64,000 nt of DNA. Source: Mycobacterium sp. URHB0044 (GTDB lineage Bacteria > Actinomycetota > Actinomycetes > Mycobacteriales > Mycobacteriaceae). This document shows positions 36,470 to 45,369 of the stretch, piece by piece (position 1 is the first letter of the stretch; each line of letters opens with the position of its first letter). Both the position numbers and the translations under genes were made by a program. Location: the NCBI RefSeq assembly GCF_000620625.1, contig NZ_JIAW01000004.1, positions 157,223 through 221,222 on the forward strand, given 5' to 3'. The notes below the pieces were generated by a model, which worked only from the letters and a program-made list of their open reading frames with translations, ran no database searches and had not been told where the DNA came from.

Positions 36470-37272
36470 GAGCGCACGGCACGCACCAGCAGCGGGATGA
36501 ATGGCCGGTGGTTGGCTCGACCGTCGCGGCGGAACGGCGTGCTGTCGCGCGACGCGGCGTACCACTCGGAGCGACTGACGTGCGACAGGTCCAACCTGCG
36601 ACCGCATGCGGCCGCAACGGTGTGCAGCAGCAGGGTTCCGGTGCGGCCGTTGCCTTCTCGGAACGGGTGCACCTGGTTGTAGTCGGCGTACAGCCGGGAC
36701 AGTTCGTAGCCGAGCCTGGCGTCGTCGAGATCGCTGGAGCCTGCCAGCGCGCCGGCCCACTCGTCGATGTCCGCCATCTCCCGGTCGATGTCCGCTTGCC
36801 AGATGAACGCGGACTCGCCGCGCGCCAGTTCCGTGACGCGATACTTGCCCGCCCACGCGTAGACGTCTCCGAACACGTGCTGGTGCATCGCCCGCACGCT
36901 CAGTTCTACGTGGCCATCGAGCAGGCCGCGGTGCCACTGCAACAGCCGGCCTGCGGTCGCGATGTACTCCAGGTCGGCGAGCATCGTGTGGGTTTCGGCA
37001 CCGAAGTTGTTGCGCAGCACGGTGCTTCCGGGCAGCAGGTACGGCCTGTTGCGTCGCAAGATCCGTCCGAGGGTGCGCGGTGGCGGCGCCGCTGGTGGGT
37101 ACCTGGCGCGGTGCGCGCCGAGATACTCACCGAACGGCAGCTCGTCGCGGGCCAGGGCGACCAGTTCGGCGACGTGTGCGTCGGTGGGCGCCCAGCCCTC
37201 GAGCCGTTCGGCGGCGATCGTCTGATCGACGGCGTGGCGCAACGGCGGCGGCAGCGCACTGCGGGGATCCAT
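36466..37272 (-). CDS. Fic-domain protein with fused N-terminal antitoxin-like segment
   Basis: Fic proteins transfer AMP (or another nucleotide group) to hydroxyl groups of target proteins. The catalytic motif HPFREGNGRTG is intact with His202, Glu206, Asn208 and Arg210. The N-terminal 55 residues (AERLEGWAPTDAHVAELVALA, DELPFGEYLGA) resemble a VbhA-type antitoxin module, with the inhibitory Glu25-Gly26 kept but the usual Ser/Thr four residues earlier replaced by Ala21. The middle VLRNNFGAETHTMLADLE is a typical Fic lead-in. It lies six bases after a nucleotidyltransferase gene on the same strand, a probable operon. The target is unknown. Confidence 0.85.
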   Translation of the reverse strand: MDPRSALPPPLRHAVDQTIAAERLEGWAPTDAHVAELVALARDELPFGEYLGAHRARYPPAAPPPRTLGRILRRNRPYLLPGSTVLRNNFGAETHTMLADLEYIATAGRLLQWHRGLLDGHVELSVRAMHQHVFGDVYAWAGKYRVTELARGESAFIWQADIDREMADIDEWAGALAGSSDLDDARLGYELSRLYADYNQVHPFREGNGRTGTLLLHTVAAACGRRLDLSHVSRSEWYAASRDSTPFRRDGRANHRPFIPLLVRAVRS

Positions 37273-37278
37273 TCGATG

Positions 37279-38325
37279 TCAGCGGAACGTCGACGTCGAC
37301 GCGAGGTAGTTCAACTTCCGGCCGATGCCCGACACCTCTCGCGCGACACTGCGCAACATGGCGCGCTCCGACGGCGGCATCTCGGTCAGCGACACCACGT
37401 CGTCGACCCTCCGCCCATCCAGGAACGCGCCGGCTCGCGTGCGCCAGCGAAACCGGAGCAACCAGCCAAAGCAGTCACGCAAGCTCGAGACGTCGTCGCC
37501 GTCGAGCACCTTGCCGGCCACCGCGTCGTCGAGGCGCCCGAGCGTCGACAACGCGTCGGACCCGGCGGACAGCGCTGCCCAGCGCGCGATCTTCACCACC
37601 GGATCGACCGCCGCGAGCTTGAGGTCCACGGTGTCGGAGTGGGTGGCGAACATGCGCAACCGCGACGGGAGGCTCGCCCGTACGGCCGTCGCGTCCTGGA
37701 GCAGGGCTTGGCGCACCGCGTAGCTGCGCCCGACGGCTGCCAGGTTCTGTGATCGCAGCGCATCCTCCCCCATGTCCGCGGTGGCCGTGACGCCTGCCGA
37801 ATCCGCCAGCAGGCCGGTCATCACGACGCCGCGATCCTCGCGTGGATCGACCGTCCAGCGTTCGATTCCCTCCGCCCAACTGCCGGCGCGACGGCAGAAT
37901 CTCGGCCGGCTGGCGAGTACGCCGTTGGCGTCGCCGCGAATCCCGCAGCGCTCGAGCAGCGCGTGCACGTCGGCGGCGCGGGCCAGCAGTTCGGCCTTGC
38001 CGTCGTCGTCGACGGCGTCGCCGAGCACCACCATCGTCTCGACGTCGGAGCCGGGTGCGGCCTCCCCTCGCGCCACGCTGCCGGAGACGAACCACGTCCA
38101 CTCCGCGGGTGCCGGCACCAGCCGGACGGCGCTGGCCAGGCCGTGTCGAAGCACTTCCGACCACGCCGCGGCCAGTGCCGGTACCGGCGTGTGTGCGCGC
38201 AGTTCGGCGGCGACGGCCGCGAGTGCCGCGTCGACTCCCGCACGCAGTTGCGTCTCGTCTCCGGCAGCATCGATGTCACCGATGGTCGCGGCGATCCCAC
38301 GACCGGAGGGAAGCACAGGCGGCAT
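37279..38325 (-). CDS. Nucleotidyltransferase of the GlnD/DUF294-like type
   Basis: The 348-residue protein contains a pol-beta-type nucleotidyltransferase signature, WFVSGSVARGEAAPGSDVE, with the G-S and acidic D-x-E metal residues. A DUF294-like C-terminal helical substrate domain follows (RLRMFATHSDTVDLK, LRDCFGWLLRFRWR). DUF294 proteins are relatives of GlnD that lack HD and ACT domains; substrates are unknown. The start at 38325 lies in a GC-rich region without clear ribosome site. Together with the following Fic gene it makes a pair of enzymes that both transfer nucleotides, suggesting a linked protein-modification system. Confidence 0.78.
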   Translation of the reverse strand: MPPVLPSGRGIAATIGDIDAAGDETQLRAGVDAALAAVAAELRAHTPVPALAAAWSEVLRHGLASAVRLVPAPAEWTWFVSGSVARGEAAPGSDVETMVVLGDAVDDDGKAELLARAADVHALLERCGIRGDANGVLASRPRFCRRAGSWAEGIERWTVDPREDRGVVMTGLLADSAGVTATADMGEDALRSQNLAAVGRSYAVRQALLQDATAVRASLPSRLRMFATHSDTVDLKLAAVDPVVKIARWAALSAGSDALSTLGRLDDAVAGKVLDGDDVSSLRDCFGWLLRFRWRTRAGAFLDGRRVDDVVSLTEMPPSERAMLRSVAREVSGIGRKLNYLASTSTFR

Positions 38326-38450
38326 GCCGATGATTGTCGCCCGCCAGGCACCTGGTTACACAGTCGAAACCCCTTCGACATGCGGGAAACAGGAGTAGGC
38401 GCTAATTTCTATCGCATGACAGTTATTCTTTCCCACTCCAGGAGAAACCC

Positions 38451-39986
38451 ATGACCGCCGCCTCCGACCCCGCAATCTCGTCCCAGGAGGACGCCTCGAC
38501 GCTCGAAGAACTGGGCTACACCCAGGAATTGCATCGCGGCATCGGCGGCTACGCGGCATTCGCGTCCGGCTTCTCGTTCGTCTCGATCCTCACCACGGTG
38601 TTCGCGTTCTTCCCGCTCGGCTTCAACCTCGGTGGTCCCGCGTTCTTCTTCACGTGGCCGATCGTGTTCGTCTGCCAGTTCTGCGTGTGCCTGATCTTCG
38701 CGGAGTTGTCCGGCAAGTTCCCGGTCGCGGGCGCCATCTATCAGTGGTCGCGCCGCCTCGCGGGCAACGCCGTCGGCTGGTTCGCGGGTTGGTTCATGCT
38801 GATCGGCTACATCGTCAGCATCGCCGCGCTGGCCATCGCCATGCAGACCGTCCTGCCGCCGATCTGGAGCGGCTTCCAGATCATCGGCGGCGACATGGAT
38901 CCGTTGTCGGTGAGCGGCGCGACCAACGGCATCATCCTCGGCAGCATCACCATCGCGCTCTGCACGATCATCAGCGCCGCAGGCGTGGCGTTCATGGGCA
39001 GGATCACCGTTGCGGGCGTCACCCTCGAGATCATCGGCGTCGTGCTGATCATCGGGGCGATGTTCCTCACCGCCGAGCGCAGCCCGGTTCGCGCCGTCGC
39101 GGATACCGGCGGACATGGGTCCGGCCTCGGCTACGTGGGGGCATTCCTGGCGTCGATGTTGATGGCGGCCTACGTGATGTACGGATTCGACAGCGCCGCA
39201 GAGCTTTCCGAGGAGACGCGAGATCCGCGCCGTACCGCGCCCAAGGCCATCGTCAACGCGCTGCTGGTGTCGTTCGTCGGCGGCGGGCTGATGATCATCG
39301 CCGCGCTGATGTCGGCGCCGGAGCTGGGCGACGACCTCGCCACCGGCGGCATCGCCTGGGTGATCGAGAGCCAGCTGGACACCTGGCTGGGCAAGACGCT
39401 ACTGGGGCTCGTCGCGGTCGCGATCTTCTCGGCCACCCTGGCCATCCAGGCGTCGGCGTCGCGGGTGATGTTCTCGATGGCCCGCGACAATCGACTGCCC
39501 TTCGGCAAGTTCCTGTCGAAGGTCAACCGGCGCACCGGGACACCCGTCATCACCGGGGTGGCGGTCAGCTCGCTGGCGATCCTGGTCCTGCTGGTCAACA
39601 TCGGACAATCCGGCGTCTTCGCGGCCATCGCATCGGTCTCGGTGGTGATCGTGTACCTGGCCTACCTGATGGTGACCGTCCCGGCGCTGGTGCATCGGTT
39701 GCGCGGCACCAGCCTGTCCTACGGCCCGCCCATCATGGACCTCGGCAAGTGGGGCATCCCGGTGAACCTCATCGCCGTCGTGATGGGTGGCCTGCTGGTG
39801 ATCAACATCGGCTGGCCGCGGCAGGAGGTCTACGACCCGGCGGGGACGTCGTGGTTCCTGCAGTACTTCGCGCTCATCTTCGTCGTCCTGACGCTCGCGG
39901 TCGGGTACGTCGCGTATCGCGTGGTCAAGGATCGCGAGGGCGCGCCAGATCCCGTCGACGCGCTGGTTGGCAGGAAGAAGACCTAG
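38451..39986 (+). CDS. APC-superfamily amino acid permease (AAT-type)
   Basis: The 511-residue permease has twelve hydrophobic segments. It shows GFSFVSILTTVFAFFPLG in TM1, AAYVMYGFDSAAELSEETRD in TM6 and the loop, and NRRTGTPVITGVAVSSLAIL. A glutamate in ELSEE is typical of amino acid/choline-type APC carriers. ATG at 38451 has CAGGAGAAA upstream. It stands alone between a convergently oriented nucleotidyltransferase gene start (divergent) and the TauE gene. The substrate is unknown. Confidence 0.9.
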   Translation: MTAASDPAISSQEDASTLEELGYTQELHRGIGGYAAFASGFSFVSILTTVFAFFPLGFNLGGPAFFFTWPIVFVCQFCVCLIFAELSGKFPVAGAIYQWSRRLAGNAVGWFAGWFMLIGYIVSIAALAIAMQTVLPPIWSGFQIIGGDMDPLSVSGATNGIILGSITIALCTIISAAGVAFMGRITVAGVTLEIIGVVLIIGAMFLTAERSPVRAVADTGGHGSGLGYVGAFLASMLMAAYVMYGFDSAAELSEETRDPRRTAPKAIVNALLVSFVGGGLMIIAALMSAPELGDDLATGGIAWVIESQLDTWLGKTLLGLVAVAIFSATLAIQASASRVMFSMARDNRLPFGKFLSKVNRRTGTPVITGVAVSSLAILVLLVNIGQSGVFAAIASVSVVIVYLAYLMVTVPALVHRLRGTSLSYGPPIMDLGKWGIPVNLIAVVMGGLLVINIGWPRQEVYDPAGTSWFLQYFALIFVVLTLAVGYVAYRVVKDREGAPDPVDALVGRKKT

Positions 39987-40056
39987 CAGTCGGGTGGCTG
40001 CGGTCGGGGCGGGCGCCCCGGCCGCGGTTCCGGCGTCGCATAGGGTCTGCTGCGCA

Positions 40057-40809
40057 ATGACTGTCTGGGAATGGATGCTGCTTCTCGTGGCCGGAATCGG
40101 CGGCGGCCTGGTGGGCAGCATCGCCGGGCTGGCGTCGTTGACCACCTATCCCGCGCTGCTTCTCGTGGGGCTACCACCGGTGGCCGCCAACGTCACCAAC
40201 ACCGTCGCCCTGGTCTTCAACGGGGTCGGCTCGGTATGGGGGTCGCTGCCGGAGCTGCGGGGGCAGGGCCGCCGGTTGCTCCAGCTGATCCCAGTGGCCG
40301 CGGCGGGCGGCGCGGCGGGCGCCGCGTTGCTGTTGTCCATCCCGTCGGACGGCTTCGAGAAGGTCGTGCCCTTTCTGCTCGGCGCATCGGCAGTGATGAT
40401 CGCGCTTCCACGCCGAAAGCTCGTCGAGGGTGCCGCACGCACCAGGGGCCATCATGTGCTCGAGGCGGCCGCGCTCTTCGCGATCAGCGTGTACGGCGGC
40501 TTCTTCGGCGCCGCGGCGGGCGTGCTCCTACTCGCCCTCTTCCTGAGCACCACCCACGCGTCCCTGGCCGAGGCCAACGCCAGCAAGAACGTCGTCCTCG
40601 GTGTGGCGAACTTCGTTGCGGCAGTTGCCTTCGTGCTGCTTGCGCCGGTCGACTGGATCGCGGTGGTGCCGCTGGCAATCGGATGCCTGCTCGGCTCGAG
40701 GCTGGGACCAGTGGTCGTCCGCCACGCTCCGGCGACGCCGCTGCGCATGTTGATCGCCGTTGCCGGGCTGGGCCTGGCAGTCAAGTTGGGGTTCGACGCC
40801 TACCAGTGA
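40057..40809 (+). CDS. TauE/SafE-family sulfite/anion exporter-like protein
   Basis: The 250-residue protein has about eight hydrophobic segments and the family repeat GGLVGSIAGLASLTTYPALLL and FFGAAAGVLLLALFLS. TauE/SafE proteins export sulfite, sulfoacetate or related anions. The ATG at 40057 begins MTVWEWMLLL; the frame upstream is Ala/Arg-rich and not membrane-like. It follows the APC gene by 70 bases. Its last ten bases overlap the convergent GGDEF gene. Confidence 0.87.
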   Translation: MTVWEWMLLLVAGIGGGLVGSIAGLASLTTYPALLLVGLPPVAANVTNTVALVFNGVGSVWGSLPELRGQGRRLLQLIPVAAAGGAAGAALLLSIPSDGFEKVVPFLLGASAVMIALPRRKLVEGAARTRGHHVLEAAALFAISVYGGFFGAAAGVLLLALFLSTTHASLAEANASKNVVLGVANFVAAVAFVLLAPVDWIAVVPLAIGCLLGSRLGPVVVRHAPATPLRMLIAVAGLGLAVKLGFDAYQ

Positions 40810-42470
40810 TGGGGGCGCTGCCCGCTCGTCATGGCTGCGCAGTAATGCGCCAGGACGCGCACGTATGGGGCCACTCCGGTCAGATCGACGTCTTCGCTGT
40901 CGGAGTAGATCTCCAACAGGTAGCGACGCTGGGCGTCGGCGATCCCGACTCCGAGCACTCCGTAGTACTCATACTCCAACAGGAGTGCGACCTCGGCGGG
41001 GTCGGAACCCTCGAGATCAAGGGCGGCGACGAACACCTCGCCGTACGCGATCGCGCGAGCCGTCGCCGGAAAGTAAACAAGCCGATACGCGGTGTCCTCG
41101 GCTGCGTCTAGGACACGCAAGCCGGAACCTCCGTGATGCAGGCTGTCGATCCCGCTCAGGCTGCGGACGGCAAGGCCGTCGTCGGTGGCGATCGATACCG
41201 ACCAGCCCGCGGCGTTGAGCTCGTTGGATACTGCGACACCGAGGATTTCCAGCGCCGCGGCGGTGGTCTGGGGGCGGTGGTGGTCGATCAGGCGGACAAC
41301 CCACGGAACGAGGTCGTCGAACGCGCGCCTACCGCTTCCGCGTAGCCGTCGCCGGTCACTGGCCGGCAGGTCGGCATCGCCTGCCACGCCGACGCTGAAT
41401 CGTCCGGGGCCGTGTCGTTTTGCCTCCAACAATGCTGCGTCGGCGGCAGCCACGAGCACGTGGGGTGAACGCGCCTGCGACGTGAACGCGGCAGCTCCCC
41501 AGCTCAACGTCACCTTCGTCCCCAACGCACTGGCGAGGCCGCGACCGGCATCGTGGGCGAACCGTTCGGCCCCCGCGAGGGTGGAGTGCAACAAGATGAC
41601 GCAGAATTCGTCGCCGCCGAGGCGGGCAACCAGGGAACCCGGACGTGTCGAAGCAGTTTCGGCCAGCACGTCGGCCACCGCACGTAACAGTGCGTCTCCG
41701 GCCGGATGACCGTCTCGGTCGTTGACGACCTTGAATTCGTCGAGGTCGCACACCAATACGGCGGGGTGGACGGCGTCGCAGTCCAGTTGCTCGAGGAACT
41801 CATCGAGTTTCCGTCGATTCGCCAGACCGGTCAGAGGGTCTTCAAAGGCGTAACTCCATACGGTACTGAACAATTCGGAGCGACCGATGGCGACGGCTAT
41901 GTGGGCGGCAATGGCCTGCAGCAGCTGCACGTCGTCGGGGCCGAAGCGTCGCCCGTCGACGCCGGCGACCCACAGCTCACCCCATATCTCGTCCTGGTGC
42001 ATCACGGCCACTGCCAGTTCGCTCTCCTTGTCGAGCCGACGAAGCAGCGCAAGACCGGTCGGGTCGGCGTCCTCGTCGTCGATGCTGTTGAGGTACGGCC
42101 GGCCGTGCTCGAGCAATTGGAGTGTGTTCTCGGTGATCTCGTAGCGCTCGCCCTCCGGCCAGCGTTGTTCGCCAGGGCCGAGTTCACCGACGTTGATCAG
42201 CGTGCGTAGGACGTTGTCGTGGCGATCCCAGCGGCTTATCGACAATGACGCCGCCTTGAGGGCGGTCAGGGCTTGCTCGGCAATCACTTCCAGTGCTTCG
42301 TCGAAGTAGTTCGCCCCCAGCACGGCCTGCGAGATCCGCAGCAACGACTGGAGGACGGGTATGTCGGCGGCCACTGAGTCGTGGAGCGTGCCATGCGATG
42401 GTTGCTCGGCCGCTCCCCTGCCCTCGAGGTCGAGGCGTCCCAACGGCCCGTTCATGCGCGGTCCGGTCAA
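40800..42470 (-). CDS. GAF-GGDEF diguanylate cyclase-like protein
   Basis: The protein (556 residues from the TTG at 42470) has an N-terminal GAF-like domain (about residues 35-200), a GGDEF domain (about 210-365) with an intact ARLGGDEFCVIL site, and a C-terminal domain that resembles a second GAF. Intact GGDEF implies synthesis of cyclic di-GMP. The inhibitory RxxD I-site is RPGS, with Arg kept but Asp lost, so feedback inhibition is probably weak. I use TTG 42470 because AGGGGG is six bases upstream; ATG 42455 is an alternative. No EAL gene is adjacent. It ends overlapping the TauE gene. Confidence 0.87.
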   Translation of the reverse strand: MTGPRMNGPLGRLDLEGRGAAEQPSHGTLHDSVAADIPVLQSLLRISQAVLGANYFDEALEVIAEQALTALKAASLSISRWDRHDNVLRTLINVGELGPGEQRWPEGERYEITENTLQLLEHGRPYLNSIDDEDADPTGLALLRRLDKESELAVAVMHQDEIWGELWVAGVDGRRFGPDDVQLLQAIAAHIAVAIGRSELFSTVWSYAFEDPLTGLANRRKLDEFLEQLDCDAVHPAVLVCDLDEFKVVNDRDGHPAGDALLRAVADVLAETASTRPGSLVARLGGDEFCVILLHSTLAGAERFAHDAGRGLASALGTKVTLSWGAAAFTSQARSPHVLVAAADAALLEAKRHGPGRFSVGVAGDADLPASDRRRLRGSGRRAFDDLVPWVVRLIDHHRPQTTAAALEILGVAVSNELNAAGWSVSIATDDGLAVRSLSGIDSLHHGGSGLRVLDAAEDTAYRLVYFPATARAIAYGEVFVAALDLEGSDPAEVALLLEYEYYGVLGVGIADAQRRYLLEIYSDSEDVDLTGVAPYVRVLAHYCAAMTSGQRPHHW

Positions 42471-42548
42471 TTCGTTCCCCCTGCTCGGGAGCAAATTGTA
42501 CTGACACTCGCGTCAATCGCACCGATAACGGCGAGGTGGCTGCTGCGG

Positions 42549-42992
42549 TTAGCCGGCCATCCCGTCGTAGGCCTTCTCGTAATAGCTTGCCAGGAAGCGG
42601 CGCCCGATCACGCGCATCATGGCTACCCCGAGAAGCCCTCTGGCGTTCGTCGACGTCTGCTCCCACTCCGCGTGCACCGAGCTCCCGCCCCGCTGGCTCG
42701 GGACCGCCGTCAACGTCATGTAACCGCCGGGCGCCATCGCATCGCTGGCGGTTACGGTCAGCGTCACCGTGCCCGGCACCGACCAGTCGTAGTGCCACGT
42801 CGACCACAGCCTCGGGAAGTCCTGGCCCTCGCGGACGTCGGCTTCGGTGTCGCCGACGTGATAGACCTCGAACGCCTTCTCCGACAAGGCGGGCCACCGG
42901 CGCGTCCGGTTCGGCGAGAAGTCGATCATCGCCTCGATGACCTGGTCTGGCGAGGCGGTCGTTTCGAAGTCGAAGTCGAACTTGGTACGCAT
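42549..42992 (-). CDS. SRPBCC (START/polyketide-cyclase-like) family protein
   Basis: The 147-residue protein shows the helix-grip START/Bet v1 pattern: a strand (KFDFDFETTASPDQVIEAM), a long curved sheet (STWHYDWSVPGTVTLTVT) and a long C-terminal helix. Such proteins bind hydrophobic ligands; the enzymatic role is uncertain. ATG at 42992 is clear. It lies 20 bases before the phosphotransferase gene end, same strand, probably cotranscribed downstream of it. Confidence 0.77.
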   Translation of the reverse strand: MRTKFDFDFETTASPDQVIEAMIDFSPNRTRRWPALSEKAFEVYHVGDTEADVREGQDFPRLWSTWHYDWSVPGTVTLTVTASDAMAPGGYMTLTAVPSQRGGSSVHAEWEQTSTNARGLLGVAMMRVIGRRFLASYYEKAYDGMAG

Positions 42993-43012
42993 GTCCCGAA
43001 CGTAGCAGCGCC

Positions 43013-44086
43013 TCAGGTGAACGGGGCGTCGCCCTTCGCGACGCGCGTCCCCAGTTCAATCAGGGATTCCGCGGAGGTATGCAGCCGCTGACCGGCTTCC
43101 CTGCCGGCCTGGCCGGCCAGGTAACGCGACCAGGTGCCCTCGATGACGATGCCGAGCTTGAAACACGCCAGCGCCTCGTACCAGTCCAACCGGGACGTGC
43201 TGCGCCCTCCGGCCTCCGCGTACGCATCGAGCAGTTCGTCGCGGCCCGCCAGGCCGCCAAGCGCGGCGAGTTCCGACCCGGCGTCGATGGTGTTGGGCTC
43301 GGAGGGCCAGCACACCATCATCCAGCCGAGGTCCAGCAGCGGATCCCCCACCGTGCACATCTCCCAGTCGATGAACGCGGCGAGTTCGGGCCGGTCCCTG
43401 CGCAACAGCACGTTGTTGAGATGGGCGTCGCCGTGCATGATGCCCGGCTCGCCATCGGGAGGGCGGTTGGCCTCCAGCCAGTCGGCCAGTTCGGTGACGC
43501 CGGCGAGCGACTCGGGGTCGTAGCGGTCGTGCCGGTAGCTGGCGAGCAGGCCCAGGAACTGCGGAACCTGGCGCGCCAGAAAGGATTCCGGCCGGCGGAG
43601 CTCCGCCAGCGGGCTGCCTTCCCATTCGACGTTGCCCAACTGCGCCAGACTGGCCGCGTACGCGAGGCCGACGTCGTGCCGCATGCCGGGGTCGTCGACG
43701 TATTGCGTGGCCATCTCGTTGCCGGGGTTGAAGCCGTCGACCTCCTCCATCAGGTAGAACACCACCCCGAGAACACCGAGGTCGTCGCAGCCGGCGATGA
43801 ACTCCGGATGGGGTACGGGTGTGCCCGCCAGCGTGCGCAGCACCGCGATTTCGCGCAGCATCGTCTTGTCGCTGGTCGGCCTCGGGTGCAGTGGCGGCCG
43901 ACGCAGCACCATCGGGCGATCGTCGACGCGCAGCCGCACCACGATGTTCTGGCTGCCGCCGGTCAGCGGTTCGACGTCGGTCACCCGGGAGCCGAGGCCC
44001 GTCGCGCGCGCCCAGCGCTGCACTGCCGTCCGGTCGTCGTCGCTCAGGGTCGGTTGCGCGGCTGCGTCATCGGCCATGGCTGACAT
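43013..44086 (-). CDS. Aminoglycoside-phosphotransferase-fold (ACAD10-like) phosphotransferase
   Basis: The 357-residue kinase-fold protein has GSQNIVVRLRVDDRPMVLRRP (ATP-loop and Lys/Arg), HGDAHLNNVLLRRD as the catalytic loop and FIDWEMCTVGDPLLDLGW as the metal-binding loop. The family is found beside acyl-CoA dehydrogenases and SDRs and phosphorylates acyl or hydroxy-acyl compounds; true antibiotic kinase activity is unlikely. It is followed by the SRPBCC gene and preceded by an SDR (ten bases), all on the minus strand. Confidence 0.87.
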   Translation of the reverse strand: MSAMADDAAAQPTLSDDDRTAVQRWARATGLGSRVTDVEPLTGGSQNIVVRLRVDDRPMVLRRPPLHPRPTSDKTMLREIAVLRTLAGTPVPHPEFIAGCDDLGVLGVVFYLMEEVDGFNPGNEMATQYVDDPGMRHDVGLAYAASLAQLGNVEWEGSPLAELRRPESFLARQVPQFLGLLASYRHDRYDPESLAGVTELADWLEANRPPDGEPGIMHGDAHLNNVLLRRDRPELAAFIDWEMCTVGDPLLDLGWMMVCWPSEPNTIDAGSELAALGGLAGRDELLDAYAEAGGRSTSRLDWYEALACFKLGIVIEGTWSRYLAGQAGREAGQRLHTSAESLIELGTRVAKGDAPFT

Positions 44087-44096
44087 CGTCTTTCAC

Positions 44097-44909
44097 CTAC
44101 GGACCCATCGTGGCGGCGCTGGCCGCGATCATGAGGTTGACGGCCTCGTTGCGGGTGAGTGAGCCGATCATCTGCTGGGCGGCACGCAGGTTTTCGCCGA
44201 CGATCCGCGTCGGTCCGTTGGCAAGGTTGTCGAACGCCTCGGCAACCACCTCGTCGACGGTGGCGGCATCGGCCAGCGGTTCATCGGCGGCGGTCGTCGA
44301 CCCCCGTTGGGTTTCCAGCCGGCGCAGCGCGGGCGTGTCCGTCTTGCCGAGGATCAGGCCGAGCACGTCGACGCCCTTGTCGTGCAGTTCACTCCAGAGC
44401 GCCTCGGCGAACACCATGTCGAAGGCCTTCGTGGCACCGTAGGCGACCATGTTCGGAGCGCCGGCGAACGCTGCGCCCGAACCGAAGACGACGATGCCCC
44501 CGGCCCCGCGTCGCACCATCGGCTGGGCGAAGTGGTGGCACAACTGCACGGGGGCGGTGCAATTGCGGTGGATCATCGCCTCGGCCGTCGACACCGGATT
44601 GGCCAGGAAGGGTTCGAAGTTGGGGTCTGCCCCGGCACAGTAGACGAGGAAGCCGACGTCCAGGTCCGCGGTGGCCTCGGCGATCGATGCTGCCGCGCCG
44701 GCGTCGGCGAGATCGACTGCCAGCGTACGGGTCTGGACTCCAGTGCGTGCGCCGATGCCTGCCGCGACCTCGTCGAGGGCCGCCTGACGCCGGGCGAGCA
44801 GCACGACGTTCACGCCGCGCCGGGCGATTTCCTCGGCGAACGCCGCACCAACGCCATCCGAGGCGCCGGCCACCAGCGCCCACGGTCCATACTTCTCGGC
44901 GAACGTCAC
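44097..44909 (-). CDS. Short-chain dehydrogenase/reductase
   Basis: The 270-residue SDR has cofactor motif VAGASDGVGAAFAEEIA, catalytic Tyr/Lys in YGATKAFDMVFA and a serine in FGSGAAF. The GTG at 44909 overlaps the stop of the SnoaL gene (GTGA), so the two are coupled. It continues to the phosphotransferase gene ten bases later. This places it in a four-gene lipid- or xenobiotic-type catabolic unit. Substrate unknown. Confidence 0.87.
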   Translation of the reverse strand: MTFAEKYGPWALVAGASDGVGAAFAEEIARRGVNVVLLARRQAALDEVAAGIGARTGVQTRTLAVDLADAGAAASIAEATADLDVGFLVYCAGADPNFEPFLANPVSTAEAMIHRNCTAPVQLCHHFAQPMVRRGAGGIVVFGSGAAFAGAPNMVAYGATKAFDMVFAEALWSELHDKGVDVLGLILGKTDTPALRRLETQRGSTTAADEPLADAATVDEVVAEAFDNLANGPTRIVGENLRAAQQMIGSLTRNEAVNLMIAASAATMGP

Positions 44910-45316
44910 GAGCCCACCGCGCTCACGCGAACGGCTGTGAAGCGACGCCGGGTGATGCGCCAGCCGTCGGTGGTCCGGACCAGCTCGTCGTCGTAGAAAC
45001 CGATGGCGTTGACGCCGGAACCGTTGTCGGGGGCCATGATCAGGCCGTCGACGTAGGTGCGCGCCTCGGCTTGGTCGCCGTCGACCGTGATCGCCTGGTT
45101 GGTGAGGCGGTGCATCGTGTGTCCGGCCATTGCGTGCGCGTCGTCCATGAACTTGGCGACGGCCTCGACGCCGCTCCACGTGCCAATCTCGCCGTAGTCG
45201 AGTTCGCAGTCGTCGGTGAACGCGGTGCGGAACAAGGTCCAGTCGCGGCGGTCGATCCCGGTGGCGTAGCGCAGCAGGACGTCGGCGATGTCCTGCCGAT
45301 CTTCTCGATCGGTCAC
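44906..45316 (-). CDS. SnoaL-like (NTF2-fold) protein
   Basis: The 136-residue protein has the SnoaL/NTF2 pattern: RQDIADVLLRYATGIDRRDW, LFRTAFTDDCELDYGEIG, and the final strands GWRITRRRFTAVRV. Members are cyclases, isomerases or ligand carriers. The GTG start at 45316 has AAGGAGC upstream. It heads the operon that continues into the SDR, phosphotransferase and SRPBCC genes. Confidence 0.85.
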   Translation of the reverse strand: MTDREDRQDIADVLLRYATGIDRRDWTLFRTAFTDDCELDYGEIGTWSGVEAVAKFMDDAHAMAGHTMHRLTNQAITVDGDQAEARTYVDGLIMAPDNGSGVNAIGFYDDELVRTTDGWRITRRRFTAVRVSAVGS

Positions 45317-45369
45317 GTCAGGGCTCCTTCGTTGGACGACGGAGTCCAGAGTGCCGTACCGCCCCGTGG

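Noticed and set aside
42492..42510. TGAC...GTCA repeat near the GGDEF gene start as an operator
   Set aside because: The arms are only four bases, too short to support a regulator site.
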